A stretch of DNA of 64,000 nucleotides from Parapristionchus giblindavisi (lineage: Eukaryota; Nematoda; Chromadorea; Rhabditida; Diplogasteridae): contig CALSFV010000090.1 of NCBI GenBank assembly GCA_943737045.1, positions 248,001 to 312,000 on the forward strand, in the 5' to 3' direction. How positions within the stretch are numbered: the first letter of the stretch is position 1; the number at the start of each line of letters is the position of its first letter. Made by a program: the position numbers and the translations under genes. The notes beneath the pieces are model-generated. The model made no database searches. It was not told the DNA's origin and saw nothing but the letters and a program-made list of their open reading frames with translations. Of the stretch, positions 23,216 through 36,698 are shown one piece after another.

Positions 23216-23721
23216 CATTTTATCTGACAAACGTGTTATTTTTGGTGTGTGCGGCCCATCTCAGGCGGGTTTGGTTGCCGACCTTCTCTACATCTCTAAG
23301 CGATCAATTTTATCGGTAGGTGCCGTGGGAATCTTACAAGAAGTGATTGATTATCTCTATATTCAAATTCCATTTCGGTCTCAAAAACAACAAAAGAATG
23401 GAAATCATGCGACTTTATTTCTGGGTTCTTGTCATTCCCAGCATCCGATCCAATCAATAAACTAATGTTGAAGTGCACATGTATCGGTAGATCAATGCAC
23501 TAATTATTGTAGCAACACACAGACCCACATGAAAGTATTGTATTTGACTTATAAAGCACAGATAATACCATAAAAAGGTGTCTAACTCCGTTATTTCTCC
23601 ATCATGCCGTGGATATTTCTAGTTTAGCTTAAAAAGTAGGACAAACAGCAACAATATATATTGATTGGACGAGAAAAAAGCGATAAAAATGACTAAAATA
23701 TTTTGTAAAAATCGCAAAAGT

Positions 23722-23839
23722 GCTTACAACACCCAGGATTCCCAAGCCGTCTCCGATCCAAGTACTAACTGGGCCCACCGTTGCTTAACTTGGCAGATCG
23801 GACGGGATGCCGTGTTCTCAACGAGGTATGGTCGTAAGC
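23722..23839 (-). rRNA. 5S rRNA gene, copy 14
   Basis: Subtype A. Confidence 0.97.
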
Positions 23840-24063
23840 GAGAGAGGGAGTGTGCGAGGATGGGGACAATTCTCCACTCGCGACGAGTAAACGTATAGAT
23901 TGAGAAAGAAAAAAAGAGGAAAAGAAAAATGAACTTTGATCTTTGATCCCTATCCTGTTCGCCAGTGCTGGTGGATCTGACATTTCTCTCTTTCTTCTGT
24001 CTGAGAAACGGAATTAGAAAATGAATTATAAATATATTATCTCGATGTTCGCTTTTCCAATTT

Positions 24064-24187
24064 ATTATCCCGCTCTTCCATGGGGATTCTAAAAAATGAG
24101 AACTTCTCATAGTTTGATCCTCTGCACGGAAATCTTTAGTAAAAGGCGAAAGATTTTCTCGGATACTTGCAGAGGATCCAGAGAGAT
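24064..24187 (-). ncRNA. U5 snRNA gene, copy 14
   Basis: Same paired hairpin variant as copy 12. Confidence 0.94.
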
Positions 24188-24693
24188 CATTTTATCTGAC
24201 AAACGTGTTATTTTTGGTGTGTGCGGCCCATCTCAGGCGGGTTTGGTTGCCGACCTTCTCTACATCTCTAAGCGATCAATTTTATCGGTAGGTGCCGTGG
24301 GAATCTTACAAGAAGTGATTGATTATCTCTATATTCAAATTCCATTTCGGTCTCAAAAACAACAAAAGAATGGAAATCATGCGACTTTATTTCTGGGTTC
24401 TTGTCATTCCCAGCATCCGATCCAATCAATAAACTAATGTTGAAGTGCACATGTATCGGTAGATCAATGCACTAATTATTGTAGCAACACACAGACCCAC
24501 ATGAAAGTATTGTATTTGACTTATAAAGCACAGATAATACCATAAAAAGGTGTCTAACTCCGTTATTTCTCCATCATGCCGTGGATATTTCTAGTTTAGC
24601 TTAAAAAGTAGGACAAACAGCAACAATATATATTGATTGGACGAGAAAAAAGCGATAAAAATGACTAAAATATTTTGTAAAAATCGCAAAAGT

Positions 24694-24811
24694 GCTTACA
24701 ACACCCAGGATTCCCAAGCCGTCTCCGATCCAAGTACTAACTGGGCCCACCGTTGCTTAACTTGGCAGATCGGACGGGATGCCGTGTTCTCAACGAGGTA
24801 TGGTCGTAAGC
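24694..24811 (-). rRNA. 5S rRNA gene, copy 15
   Basis: Subtype A. Confidence 0.97.
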
Positions 24812-25035
24812 GAGAGAGGGAGTGTGCGAGGATGGGGACAATTCTCCACTCGCGACGAGTAAACGTATAGATTGAGAAAGAAAAAAAGAGGAAAAGAAAA
24901 ATGAACTTTGATCTTTGATCCCTATCCTGTTCGCCAGTGCTGGTGGATCTGACATTTCTCTCTTTCTTCTGTCTGAGAAACGGAATTAGAAAATGAATTA
25001 TAAATATATTCTCTCGATGTTCGCTTTTCCAATTT

Positions 25036-25159
25036 ATTATCCCGCTCTTCCATGGGGATTCTAAAAAATGAGTACTACTCATAGTTTGATCCTCTGCACG
25101 GAAATCTTTAGTAAAAGGCGAAAGATTTTCTCGGATACTTGCAGAGGATCCAGAGAGAT
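25036..25159 (-). ncRNA. U5 snRNA gene, copy 15
   Basis: Standard U5. Confidence 0.95.
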
Positions 25160-25665
25160 CATTTTATCTGACAAACGTGTTATTTTTGGTGTGTGCGGCC
25201 CATCTCAGGCGGGTTTGGTTGCCGACCTTCTCTACATCTCTAAGCGATCAATTTTATCGGTAGGTGCCGTGGGAATCTTACAAGAAGTGATTGATTATCT
25301 CTATATTCAAATTCCATTTCGGTCTCAAAAACAACAAAAGAATGGAAATCATGCGACTTTATTTCTGGGTTCTTGTCATTCCCAGCATCCGATCCAATCA
25401 ATAAACTAATGTTGAAGTGCACATGTATCGGTAGATCAATGCACTAATTATTGTAGCAACACACAGACCCACATGAAAGTATTGTATTTGACTTATAAAG
25501 CACAGATAATACCATAAAAAGGTGTCTAACTCCGTTATTTCTCCATCATGCCGTGGATATTTCTAGTTTAGCTTAAAAAGTAGGACAAACAGCAACAATA
25601 TATATTGATTGGACGAGAAAAAAGCGATAAAAATGACTAAAATATTTTGTAAAAATCGCAAAAGT

Positions 25666-25783
25666 GCTTACAACACCCAGGATTCCCAAGCCGTCTCCGA
25701 TCCAAGTACTAACTGGGCCCACCGTTGCTTAACTTGGCAGATCGGACGGGATGCCGTGTTCTCAACGAGGTATGGTCGTAAGC
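25666..25783 (-). rRNA. 5S rRNA gene, copy 16
   Basis: Subtype A. Confidence 0.97.
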
Positions 25784-26007
25784 GAGAGAGGGAGTGTGCG
25801 AGGATGGGGACAATTCTCCACTCGCGACGAGTAAACGTATAGATTGAGAAAGAAAAAAAGAGGAAAAGAAAAATGAACTTTGATCTTTGATCCCTATCCT
25901 GTTCGCCAGTGCTGGTGGATCTGACATTTCTCTCTTTCTTCTGTCTGAGAAACGGAATTAGAAAATGAATTATAAATATATTCTCTCGATGTTCGCTTTT
26001 CCAATTT

Positions 26008-26131
26008 ATTATCCCGCTCTTCCATGGGGATTCTAAAAAATGAGTACTACTCATAGTTTGATCCTCTGCACGGAAATCTTTAGTAAAAGGCGAAAGATTT
26101 TCTCGGATACTTGCAGAGGATCCAGAGAGAT
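26008..26131 (-). ncRNA. U5 snRNA gene, copy 16
   Basis: Standard U5. Confidence 0.95.
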
Positions 26132-26637
26132 CATTTTATCTGACAAACGTGTTATTTTTGGTGTGTGCGGCCCATCTCAGGCGGGTTTGGTTGCCGACCT
26201 TCTCTACATCTCTAAGCGATCAATTTTATCGGTAGGTGCCGTGGGAATCTTACAAGAAGTGATTGATTATCTCTATATTCAAATTCCATTTCGGTCTCAA
26301 AAACAACAAAAGAATGGAAATCATGCGACTTTATTTCTGGGTTCTTGTCATTCCCAGCATCCGATCCAATCAATAAACTAATGTTGAAGTGCACATGTAT
26401 CGGTAGATCAATGCACTAATTATTGTAGCAACACACAGACCCACATGAAAGTATTGTATTTGACTTATAAAGCACAGATAATACCATAAAAAGGTGTCTA
26501 ACTCCGTTATTTCTCCATCATGCCGTGGATATTTCTAGTTTAGCTTAAAAAGTAGGACAAACAGCAACAATATATATTGATTGGACGAGAAAAAAGCGAT
26601 AAAAATGACTAAAATATTTTGTAAAAATCGCAAAAGT

Positions 26638-26755
26638 GCTTACAACACCCAGGATTCCCAAGCCGTCTCCGACCCAAGTACTAACTGGGCCCACCGTTGC
26701 TTAACTTGGCAGATCGGACGGGATGCCGTGTTCTCAACGAGGTATGGTCGTAAGT
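26638..26755 (-). rRNA. 5S rRNA gene, copy 17
   Basis: Subtype B with a private change in the conserved core (cttgggtcgg for cttggatcgg). Confidence 0.95.
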
Positions 26756-26979
26756 GAGAGAGGGAGTGTGCGAGGATGGGGACAATTCTCCACTCGCGAC
26801 GAGTATACGTATAGATTGAGAAAGAAAAAAAGAGGAAAAGAAAAATGAACTTTGATCTTTGATCCCTATCCTGTTCGCCAGTGCTGGTGGATCTGACATT
26901 TCTCTCTTTCTTCTGTCTGAGAAACGGAATTAGAAAATGAATTATAAATATATTCTCTCGATGTTCGCTTTTCCAATTT

Positions 26980-27103
26980 ATTATCCCGCTCTTCCATGGG
27001 GATTCTAAAAAATGGGTACTACTCATAGTTTGATCCTCTGCACGGAAATCTTTAGTAAAAGGCGAAAGATTTTCTCGGATACTTGCAGAGGATCCAGAGA
27101 GAT
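26980..27103 (-). ncRNA. U5 snRNA gene, copy 17
   Basis: Same one-mismatch hairpin as copy 11. Confidence 0.94.
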
Positions 27104-27609
27104 CATTTTATCTGACAAATGTGTTATTTTTGGTGTGTGCGGCCCATCTCAGGCGGGTTTGGTTGCCGACCTTCTCTACATCTCTAAGCGATCAATTTTA
27201 TCGGTAGGTGCCGTGGGAATCTTACAAGAAGTGATTGATTATCTCTATATTCAAATTCCATTTCGGTCTCAAAAACAACAAAAGAATGGAAATCATGCGA
27301 CTTTATTTCTGGGTTCTTGTCATTCCCAGCATCCGATCCAATCAATAAACTAATGTTGAAGTGCACATGTATCGGTAGATCAATGCACTAATTATTGTAG
27401 CAACACACAGACCCACATGAAAGTATTGTATTTGACTTATAAAGCACAGATAATACCATAAAAAGGTGTCTAACTCCGTTATTTCTCCATCATGCCGTGG
27501 ATATTTCTAGTTTAGCTTAAAAAGTAGGACAAACAGCAACAATATATATTGATTGGACGAGAAAAAAGCGATAAAAATGACTAAAATATTTTGTAAAAAT
27601 CGCAAAAGT

Positions 27610-27727
27610 GCTTACAACACCCAGGATTCCCAAGCCGTCTCCGATCCAAGTACTAACTGGGCCCACCGTTGCTTAACTTGGCAGATCGGACGGGATGCCG
27701 TGTTCTCAACGAGGTATGGTCGTAAGC
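27610..27727 (-). rRNA. 5S rRNA gene, copy 18
   Basis: Subtype A. Confidence 0.97.
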
Positions 27728-27951
27728 GAGAGAGGGAGTGTGCGAGGATGGGGACAATTCTCCACTCGCGACGAGTAAACGTATAGATTGAGAAAGAAAA
27801 AAAGAGGAAAAGAAAAATGAACTTTGATCTTTGATCCCTATCCTGTTCGCCAGTGCTGGTGGATCTGACATTTCTCTCTTTCTTCTGTCTGAGAAACGGA
27901 ATTAGAAAATGAATTATAAATATATTATCTCGATGTTCGCTTTTCCAATTT

Positions 27952-28075
27952 ATTATCCCGCTCTTCCATGGGGATTCTAAAAAATGAGAACTTCTCATAG
28001 TTTGATCCTCTGCACGGAAATCTTTAGTAAAAGGCGAAAGATTTTCTCGGATACTTGCAGAGGATCCAGAGAGAT
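27952..28075 (-). ncRNA. U5 snRNA gene, copy 18
   Basis: Same paired hairpin variant as copy 12. Confidence 0.94.
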
Positions 28076-28581
28076 CATTTTATCTGACAAACGTGTTATT
28101 TTTGGTGTGTGCGGCCCATCTCAGGCGGGTTTGGTTGCCGACCTTCTCTACATCTCTAAGCGATCAATTTTATCGGTAGGTGCCGTGGGAATCTTACAAG
28201 AAGTGATTGATTATCTCTATATTCAAATTCCATTTCGGTCTCAAAAACAACAAAAGAATGGAAATCATGCGACTTTATTTCTGGGTTCTTGTCATTCCCA
28301 GCATCCGATCCAATCAATAAACTAATGTTGAAGTGCACATGTATCGGTAGATCAATGCACTAATTATTGTAGCAACACACAGACCCACATGAAAGTATTG
28401 TATTTGACTTATAAAGCACAGATAATACCATAAAAAGGTGTCTAACTCCGTTATTTCTCCATCATGCCGTGGATATTTCTAGTTTAGCTTAAAAAGTAGG
28501 ACAAACAGCAACAATATATATTGATTGGACGAGAAAAAAGCGATAAAAATGACTAAAATATTTTGTAAAAATCGCAAAAGT

Positions 28582-28699
28582 GCTTACAACACCCAGGATT
28601 CCCAAGCCGTCTCCGATCCAAGTACTAACTGGGCCCACCGTTGCTTAACTTGGCAGATCGGACGGGATGCCGTGTTCTCAACGAGGTATGGTCGTAAGT
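28582..28699 (-). rRNA. 5S rRNA gene, copy 19
   Basis: Subtype B; upstream spacer reads cgcaacgag for cgcgacgag. Confidence 0.96.
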
Positions 28700-28923
28700 G
28701 AGAGAGGGAGTGTGCGAGGATGGGGACAATTCTCCACTCGCAACGAGTATACGTATAGATTGAGAAAGAAAAAAAGAGGAAAAGAAAAATGAACTTTGAT
28801 CTTTGATCCCTATCCTGTTCGCCAGTGCTGGTGGATCTGACATTTCTCTCTTTCTTCTGTCTGAGAAACGGAATTAGAAAATGAATTATAAATATATTCT
28901 CTCGATGTTCGCTTTTCCAATTT

Positions 28924-29047
28924 ATTATCCCGCTCTTCCATGGGGATTCTAAAAAATGAGTACTACTCATAGTTTGATCCTCTGCACGGAAATCTTTAGT
29001 AAAAGGCGAAAGATTTTCTCGGATACTTGCAGAGGATCCAGAGAGAT
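28924..29047 (-). ncRNA. U5 snRNA gene, copy 19
   Basis: Standard U5. Confidence 0.95.
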
Positions 29048-29553
29048 CATTTTATCTGACAAACGTGTTATTTTTGGTGTGTGCGGCCCATCTCAGGCGG
29101 GTTTGGTTGCCGACCTTCTCTACATCTCTAAGCGATCAATTTTATCGGTAGGTGCCGTGGGAATCTTACAAGAAGTGATTGATTATCTCTATATTCAAAT
29201 TCCATTTCGGTCTCAAAAACAACAAAAGAATGGAAATCATGCGACTTTATTTCTGGGTTCTTGTCATTCCCAGCATCCGATCCAATCAATAAACTAATGT
29301 TGAAGTGCACATGTATCGGTAGATCAATGCACTAATTATTGTAGCAACACACAGACCCACATGAAAGTATTGTATTTGACTTATAAAGCACAGATAATAC
29401 CATAAAAAGGTGTCTAACTCCGTTATTTCTCCATCATGCCGTGGATATTTCTAGTTTAGCTTAAAAAGTAGGACAAACAGCAACAATATATATTGATTGG
29501 ACGAGAAAAAAGCGATAAAAATGACTAAAATATTTTGTAAAAATCGCAAAAGT

Positions 29554-29671
29554 GCTTACAACACCCAGGATTCCCAAGCCGTCTCCGATCCAAGTACTAA
29601 CTGGGCCCACCGTTGCTTAACTTGGCAGATCGGACGGGATGCCGTGTTCTCAACGAGGTATGGTCGTAAGT
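29554..29671 (-). rRNA. 5S rRNA gene, copy 20
   Basis: Subtype B with cgcaacgag spacer; unit is 970 bp owing to a 2-bp spacer deletion near 29824. Confidence 0.96.
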
Positions 29672-29893
29672 GAGAGAGGGAGTGTGCGAGGATGGGGACA
29701 ATTCTCCACTCGCAACGAGTATACGTATAGATTGAGAAAGAAAAAAAGAGGAAAAGAAAAATGAACTTTGATCTTTGATCGCTATCCTGTTCGCCAGTGC
29801 TGGTGGATCTGACATTTCTCTCTCTTCTGTCTGAGAAACGGAATTAGAAAATGAATTATAAATATATTCTCTCGATGTTCGCTTTTCCAATTT

Positions 29894-30017
29894 ATTATCC
29901 CGCTCTTCCATGGGGATTCTAAAAAATGAGTACTACTCATAGTTTGATCCTCTGCACGGAAATCTTTAGTAAAAGGCGAAAGATTTTCTCGGATACTTGC
30001 AGAGGATCCAGAGAGAT
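29894..30017 (-). ncRNA. U5 snRNA gene, copy 20
   Basis: Standard U5. Confidence 0.95.
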
Positions 30018-30523
30018 CATTTTATCTGACAAACGTGTTATTTTTGGTGTGTGCGGCCCATCTCAGGCGGGTTTGGTTGCCGACCTTCTCTACATCTCTA
30101 AGCGATCAATTTTATCGGTAGGTGCCGTGGGAATCTTACAAGAAGTGATTGATTATCTCTATATTCAAATTCCATTTCGGTCTCAAAAACAACAAAAGAA
30201 TGGAAATCATGCGACTTTATTTCTGGGTTCTTGTCATTCCCAGCATCCGATCCAATCAATAAACTAATGTTGAAGTGCACATGTATCGGTAGATCAATGC
30301 ACTAATTATTGTAGCAACACACAGACCCACATGAAAGTATTGTATTTGACTTATAAAGCACAGATAATACCATAAAAAGGTGTCTAACTCCGTTATTTCT
30401 CCATCATGCCGTGGATATTTCTAGTTTAGCTTAAAAAGTAGGACAAACAGCAACAATATATATTGATTGGACGAGAAAAAAGCGATAAAAATGACTAAAC
30501 TATTTTGTAAAAATCGCAAAAGT

Positions 30524-30641
30524 GCTTACAACACCCAGGATTCCCAAGCCGTCTCCGATCCAAGTACTAACTGGGCCCACCGTTGCTTAACTTGGCAGAT
30601 CGGACGGGATGCCGTGTTCTCAACGAGGTATGGTCGTAAGT
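30524..30641 (-). rRNA. 5S rRNA gene, copy 21
   Basis: Recombinant: B-type 5' base with A-type spacer (gtaaacg). Confidence 0.96.
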
Positions 30642-30865
30642 GAGAGAGGGAGTGTGCGAGGATGGGGACAATTCTCCACTCGCGACGAGTAAACGTATAG
30701 ATTGAGAAAGAAAAAAAGAGGAAAAGAAAAATGAACTTTGATCTTTGATCCCTATCCTGTTCGCCAGTGCTGGTGGATCTGACATTTCTCTCTTTCTTCT
30801 GTCTGAGAAACGGAATTAGAAAATGAATTATAAATATATTATCTCGATGTTCGCTTTTCCAATTT

Positions 30866-30989
30866 ATTATCCCGCTCTTCCATGGGGATTCTAAAAAATG
30901 AGTACTACTCATAGTTTGATCCTCTGCACGGAAATCTTTAGTAAAAGGCGAAAGATTTTCTCGGATACTTGCAGAGGATCCAGAGAGAT
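30866..30989 (-). ncRNA. U5 snRNA gene, copy 21
   Basis: Standard U5 with the tattatctcgatg 3' flank otherwise seen with copies 12, 14 and 18. Confidence 0.95.
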
Positions 30990-31495
30990 CATTTTATCTG
31001 ACAAATGTGTTATTTTTGGTGTGTGCGGCCCATCTCAGGCGGGTTTGGTTGCCGACCTTCTCTACATCTCTAAGCGATCAATTTTATCGGTAGGTGCCGT
31101 GGGAATCTTACAAGAAGTGATTGATTATCTCTATATTCAAATTCCATTTCGGTCTCAAAAACAACAAAAGAATGGAAATCATGCGACTTTATTTCTGGGT
31201 TCTTGTCATTCCCAGCATCCGATCCAATCAATAAACTAATGTTGAAGTGCACATGTATCGGTAGATCAATGCACTAATTATTGTAGCAACACACAGACCC
31301 ACATGAAAGTATTGTATTTGACTTATAAAGCACAGATAATACCATAAAAAGGTGTCTAACTCCGTTATTTCTCCATCATGCCGTGGATATTTCTAGTTTA
31401 GCTTAAAAAGTAGGACAAACAGCAACAATATATATTGATTGGACGAGAAAAAAGCGATAAAAATGACTAAAATATTTTGTAAAAATCGCAAAAGT

Positions 31496-31613
31496 GCTTA
31501 CAACACCCAGGATTCCCAAGCCGTCTCCGATCCAAGTACTAACTGGGCCCACCTTTGCTTAACTTGGCAGATCGGACGGGATGCTGTGTTCTCAACGAGG
31601 TATGGTCGTAAGC
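31496..31613 (-). rRNA. 5S rRNA gene, copy 22
   Basis: Subtype C: gcaaagg for gcaacgg breaks a helix II pair, and agcatccc replaces ggcatccc. Possibly a poorly functional variant. Confidence 0.93.
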
Positions 31614-31837
31614 GAGAGAGGGAGTGTGCGAGGATGGGGACAATTCTCCACTCGCGACGAGTAAACGTATAGATTGAGAAAGAAAAAAAGAGGAAAAGAA
31701 AAATGAACTTTGATCTTTGATCCCTATCCTGTTCGCCAGTGCTGGTGGATCTGACATTTCTCTCTTTCTTCTGTCTGAGAAACGGAATTAGAAAATGAAT
31801 TATAAATATATTCTCTCGATGTTCGCTTTTCCAATTT

Positions 31838-31961
31838 ATTATCCCGCTCTTCCATGGGGATTCTAAAAAATGAGTACTACTCATAGTTTGATCCTCTGCA
31901 CGGAAATCTTTAGTAAAAGGCGAAAGATTTTCTCGGATACTTGCAGAGGATCCAGAGAGAT
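31838..31961 (-). ncRNA. U5 snRNA gene, copy 22
   Basis: Standard U5; one change upstream (gttattcttgg). Confidence 0.95.
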
Positions 31962-32467
31962 CATTTTATCTGACAAATGTGTTATTCTTGGTGTGTGCGG
32001 CCCATCTCAGGCGGGTTTGGTTGCCGACCTTCTCTACATCTCTAAGCGATCAATTTTATCGGTAGGTGCCGTGGGAATCTTACAAGAAGTGATTGATTAT
32101 CTCTATATTCAAATTCCATTTCGGTCTCAAAAACAACAAAAGAATGGAAATCATGCGACTTTATTTCTGGGTTCTTGTCATTCCCAGCATCCGATCCAAT
32201 CAATAAACTAATGTTGAAGTGCACATGTATCGGTAGATCAATGCACTAATTATTGTAGCAACACACAGACCCACATGAAAGTATTGTATTTGACTTATAA
32301 AGCACAGATAATACCATAAAAAGGTGTCTAACTCCGTTATTTCTCCATCATGCCGTGGATATTTCTAGTTTAGCTTAAAAAGTAGGACAAACAGCAACAA
32401 TATATATTGATTGGACGAGAAAAAAGCGATAAAAATGACTAAAATATTTTGTAAACATCGCAAAAGT

Positions 32468-32585
32468 GCTTACAACACCCAGGATTCCCAAGCCGTCTCC
32501 GATCCAAGTACTAACTGGGCCCACCGTTGCTTAACTTGGCAGATCGGACGGGATGCCGTGTTCTCAACGAGGTATGGTCGTAAGT
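32468..32585 (-). rRNA. 5S rRNA gene, copy 23
   Basis: Subtype B; 3' flank has gtaaacatcgc. Confidence 0.96.
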
Positions 32586-32809
32586 GAGAGAGGGAGTGTG
32601 CGAGGATGGGGACAATTCTCCACTCGCAACGAGTATACGTATAGATTGAGAAAGAAAAAAAGAGGAAAAGAAAAATGAACTTTGATCTTTGATCCCTATC
32701 CTGTTCGCCAGTGCTGGTGGATCTGACATTTCTCTCTTTCTTCTGTCTGAGAAACGGAATTAGAAAATGAATTATAAATATATTCTCTCGATGTTCGCTT
32801 TTCCAATTT

Positions 32810-32933
32810 ATTATCCCGCTCTTCCATGGGGATTCTAAAAAATGAGTACTTCTCATAGTTTGATCCTCTGCACGGAAATCTTTAGTAAAAGGCGAAAGAT
32901 TTTCTCGGATACTTGCAAAGGATCCAGAGAGAT
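32810..32933 (-). ncRNA. U5 snRNA gene, copy 23
   Basis: Hairpin intermediate atgagaagtactcat; long stem has gatcctttgca, a U-G wobble in place of C-G. Confidence 0.94.
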
Positions 32934-33439
32934 CATTTTATCTGACAAATGTGTTATTTTTGGTGTGTGCGGCCCATCTCAGGCGGGTTTGGTTGCCGAC
33001 CTTCTCTACATCTCTAAGCGATCAATTTTATCGGTAGGTGCCGTGGGAATCTTACAAGAAGTGATTGATTATCTCTATATTCAAATTCCATTTCGGTCTC
33101 AAAAACAACAAAAGAATGGAAATCATGCGACTTTATTTCTGGGTTCTTGTCATTCCCAGCATCCGATCCAATCAATAAACTAATGTTGAAGTGCACATGT
33201 ATCGGTAGATCAATGCACTAATTATTGTAGCAACACACAGACCCACATGAAAGTATTGTATTTGACTTATAAAGCACAGATAATACCATAAAAAGGTGTC
33301 TAACTCCGTTATTTCTCCATCATGCCGTGGATATTTCTAGTTTAGCTTAAAAAGTAGGACAAACAGCAACAATATATATTGATTGGACGAGAAAAAAGCG
33401 ATAAAAATGACTAAAATATTTTGTAAAAATCGCAAAAGT

Positions 33440-33557
33440 GCTTACAACACCCAGGATTCCCAAGCCGTCTCCGATCCAAGTACTAACTGGGCCCACCGTT
33501 GCTTAACTTGGCAGATCGGACGGGATGCCGTGTTCTCAACGAGGTATGGTCGTAAGT
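33440..33557 (-). rRNA. 5S rRNA gene, copy 24
   Basis: Subtype B. Confidence 0.96.
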
Positions 33558-33781
33558 GAGAGAGGGAGTGTGCGAGGATGGGGACAATTCTCCACTCGCG
33601 ACGAGTATACGTATAGATTGAGAAAGAAAAAAAGAGGAAAAGAAAAATGAACTTTGATCTTTGATCCCTATCCTGTTCGCCAGTGCTGGTGGATCTGACA
33701 TTTCTCTCTTTCTTCTGTCTGAGAAACGGAATTAGAAAATGAATTATAAATATATTCTCTCGATGTTCGCTTTTCCAATTT

Positions 33782-33905
33782 ATTATCCCGCTCTTCCATG
33801 GGGATTCTAAAAAATGAGTACTACTCATAGTTTGATCCTCTGCACGGAAATCTTTAGTAAAAGGCGAAAGATTTTCTCGGATACTTGCAGAGGGTCCAGA
33901 GAGAT
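33782..33905 (-). ncRNA. U5 snRNA gene, copy 24
   Basis: Private change in the long stem (ggaccctctgc), which makes a C-A mismatch. Confidence 0.94.
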
Positions 33906-34411
33906 CATTTTATCTGACAAATGTGTTATTTTTGGTGTGTGCGGCCCATCTCAGGCGGGTTTGGTTGCCGACCTTCTCTACATCTCTAAGCGATCAATTT
34001 TATCGGTAGGTGCCGTGGGAATCTTACAAGAAGTGATTGATTATCTCTATATTCAAATTCCATTTCGGTCTCAAAAACAACAAAAGAATGGAAATCATGC
34101 GACTTTATTTCTGGGTTCTTGTCATTCCCAGCATCCGATCCAATCAATAAACTAATGTTGAAGTGCACATGTATCGGTAGATCAATGCACTAATTATTGT
34201 AGCAACACACAGACCCACATGAAAGTATTGTATTTGACTTATAAAGCACAGATAATACCATAAAAAGGTGTCTAACTCCGTTATTTCTCCATCATGCCGT
34301 GGATATTTCTAGTTTAGCTTAAAAAGTAGGACAAACAGCAACAATATATATTGATTGGACGAGAAAAAAGCGATAAAAATGACTAAAATATTTTGTAAAA
34401 ATCGCAAAAGT

Positions 34412-34529
34412 GCTTACAACACCCAGGATTCCCAAGCCGTCTCCGATCCAAGTACTAACTGGGCCCACCTTTGCTTAACTTGGCAGATCGGACGGGATGC
34501 TGTGTTCTCAACGAGGTATGGTCGTAAGC
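34412..34529 (-). rRNA. 5S rRNA gene, copy 25
   Basis: Subtype C, same two changes as copy 22; one extra A in the upstream spacer tract. Confidence 0.93.
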
Positions 34530-34754
34530 GAGAGAGGGAGTGTGCGAGGATGGGGACAATTCTCCACTCGCGACGAGTAAACGTATAGATTGAGAAAGAA
34601 AAAAAAGAGGAAAAGAAAAATGAACTTTGATCTTTGATCCCTATCCTGTTCGCCAGTGCTGGTGGATCTGACATTTCTCTCTTTCTTCTGTCTGAGAAAC
34701 GGAATTAGAAAATGAATTATAAATATATTCTCTCGATGTTCGCTTTTCCAATTT

Positions 34755-34878
34755 ATTATCCCGCTCTTCCATGGGGATTCTAAAAAATGAGTACTACTCA
34801 TAGTTTGATCCTCTGCACGGAAATCTTTAGTAAAAGGCGAAAGATTTTCTCGGATACTTGCAGAGGATCCAGAGAGAT
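34755..34878 (-). ncRNA. U5 snRNA gene, copy 25
   Basis: Standard U5. Confidence 0.95.
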
Positions 34879-35384
34879 CATTTTATCTGACAAATGTGTT
34901 ATTTTTGGTGTGTGCGGCCCATCTCAGGCGGGTTTGGTTGCCGACCTTCTCTACATCTCTAAGCGATCAATTTTATCGGTAGGTGCCGTGGGAATCTTAC
35001 AAGAAGTGATTGATTATCTCTATATTCAAATTCCATTTCGGTCTCAAAAACAACAAAAGAATGGAAATCATGCGACTTTATTTCTGGGTTCTTGTCATTC
35101 CCAGCATCCGATCCAATCAATAAACTAATGTTGAAGTGCACATGTATCGGTAGATCAATGCACTAATTATTGTAGCAACACACAGACCCACATGAAAGTA
35201 TTGTATTTGACTTATAAAGCACAGATAATACCATAAAAAGGTGTCTAACTCCGTTATTTCTCCATCATGCCGTGGATATTTCTAGTTTAGCTTAAAAAGT
35301 AGGACAAACAGCAACAATATATATTGATTGGACGAGAAAAAAGCGATAAAAATGACTAAAATATTTTGTAAAAATCGCAAAAGT

Positions 35385-35502
35385 GCTTACAACACCCAGG
35401 ATTCCCAAGCCGTCTCCGATCCAAGTACTAACTGGGCCCACCGTTGCTTAACTTGGCAGATCGGACGGGATGCCGTGTTCTCAACGAGGTATGGTCGTAA
35501 GT
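35385..35502 (-). rRNA. 5S rRNA gene, copy 26
   Basis: Subtype B. Confidence 0.96.
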
Positions 35503-35726
35503 GAGAGAGGGAGTGTGCGAGGATGGGGACAATTCTCCACTCGCGACGAGTATACGTATAGATTGAGAAAGAAAAAAAGAGGAAAAGAAAAATGAACTTT
35601 GATCTTTGATCCCTATCCTGTTCGCCAGTGCTGGTGGATCTGACATTTCTCTCTTTCTTCTGTCTGAGAAACGGAATTAGAAAATGAATTATAAATATAT
35701 TCTCTCGATGTTCGCTTTTCCAATTT

Positions 35727-35850
35727 ATTATCCCGCTCTTCCATGGGGATTCTAAAAAATGAGTACTACTCATAGTTTGATCCTCTGCACGGAAATCTTT
35801 AGTAAAAGGCGAAAGATTTTCTCGGATACTTGCAGAGGATCCAGAGAGAT
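35727..35850 (-). ncRNA. U5 snRNA gene, copy 26
   Basis: Standard U5. Confidence 0.95.
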
Positions 35851-36356
35851 CATTTTATCTGACAAATGTGTTATTTTTGGTGTGTGCGGCCCATCTCAGG
35901 CGGGTTTGGTTGCCGACCTTCTCTACATCTCTAAGCGATCAATTTTATCGGTAGGTGCCGTGGGAATCTTACAAGAAGTGATTGATTATCTCTATATTCA
36001 AATTCCATTTCGGTCTCAAAAACAACAAAAGAATGGAAATCATGCGACTTTATTTCTGGGTTCTTGTCATTCCCAGCATCCGATCCAATCAATAAACTAA
36101 TGTTGAAGTGCACATGTATCGGTAGATCAATGCACTAATTATTGTAGCAACACACAGACCCACATGAAAGTATTGTATTTGACTTATAAAGCACAGATAA
36201 TACCATAAAAAGGTGTCTAACTCCGTTATTTCTCCATCATGCCGTGGATATTTCTAGTTTAGCTTAAAAAGTAGGACAAACAGCAACAATATATATTGAT
36301 TGGACGAGAAAAAAGCGATAAAAATGACTAAAATATTTTGTAAAAATCGCAAAAGT

Positions 36357-36474
36357 GCTTACAACACCCAGGATTCCCAAGCCGTCTCCGATCCAAGTAC
36401 TAACTGGGCCCACCGTTGCTTAACTTGGCAGATCGGACGGGATGCCGTGTTCTCAACGAGGTATGGTCGTAAGC
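36357..36474 (-). rRNA. 5S rRNA gene, copy 27
   Basis: Subtype A. Confidence 0.97.
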
Positions 36475-36698
36475 GAGAGAGGGAGTGTGCGAGGATGGGG
36501 ACAATTCTCCACTCGCGACGAGTAAACGTATAGATTGAGAAAGAAAAAAAGAGGAAAAGAAAAATGAACTTTGATCTTTGATCCCTATCCTGTTCGCCAG
36601 TGCTGGTGGATCTGACATTTCTCTCTTTCTTCTGTCTGAGAAACGGAATTAGAAAATGAATTATAAATATATTCTCTCGATGTTCGCTTTTCCAATTT

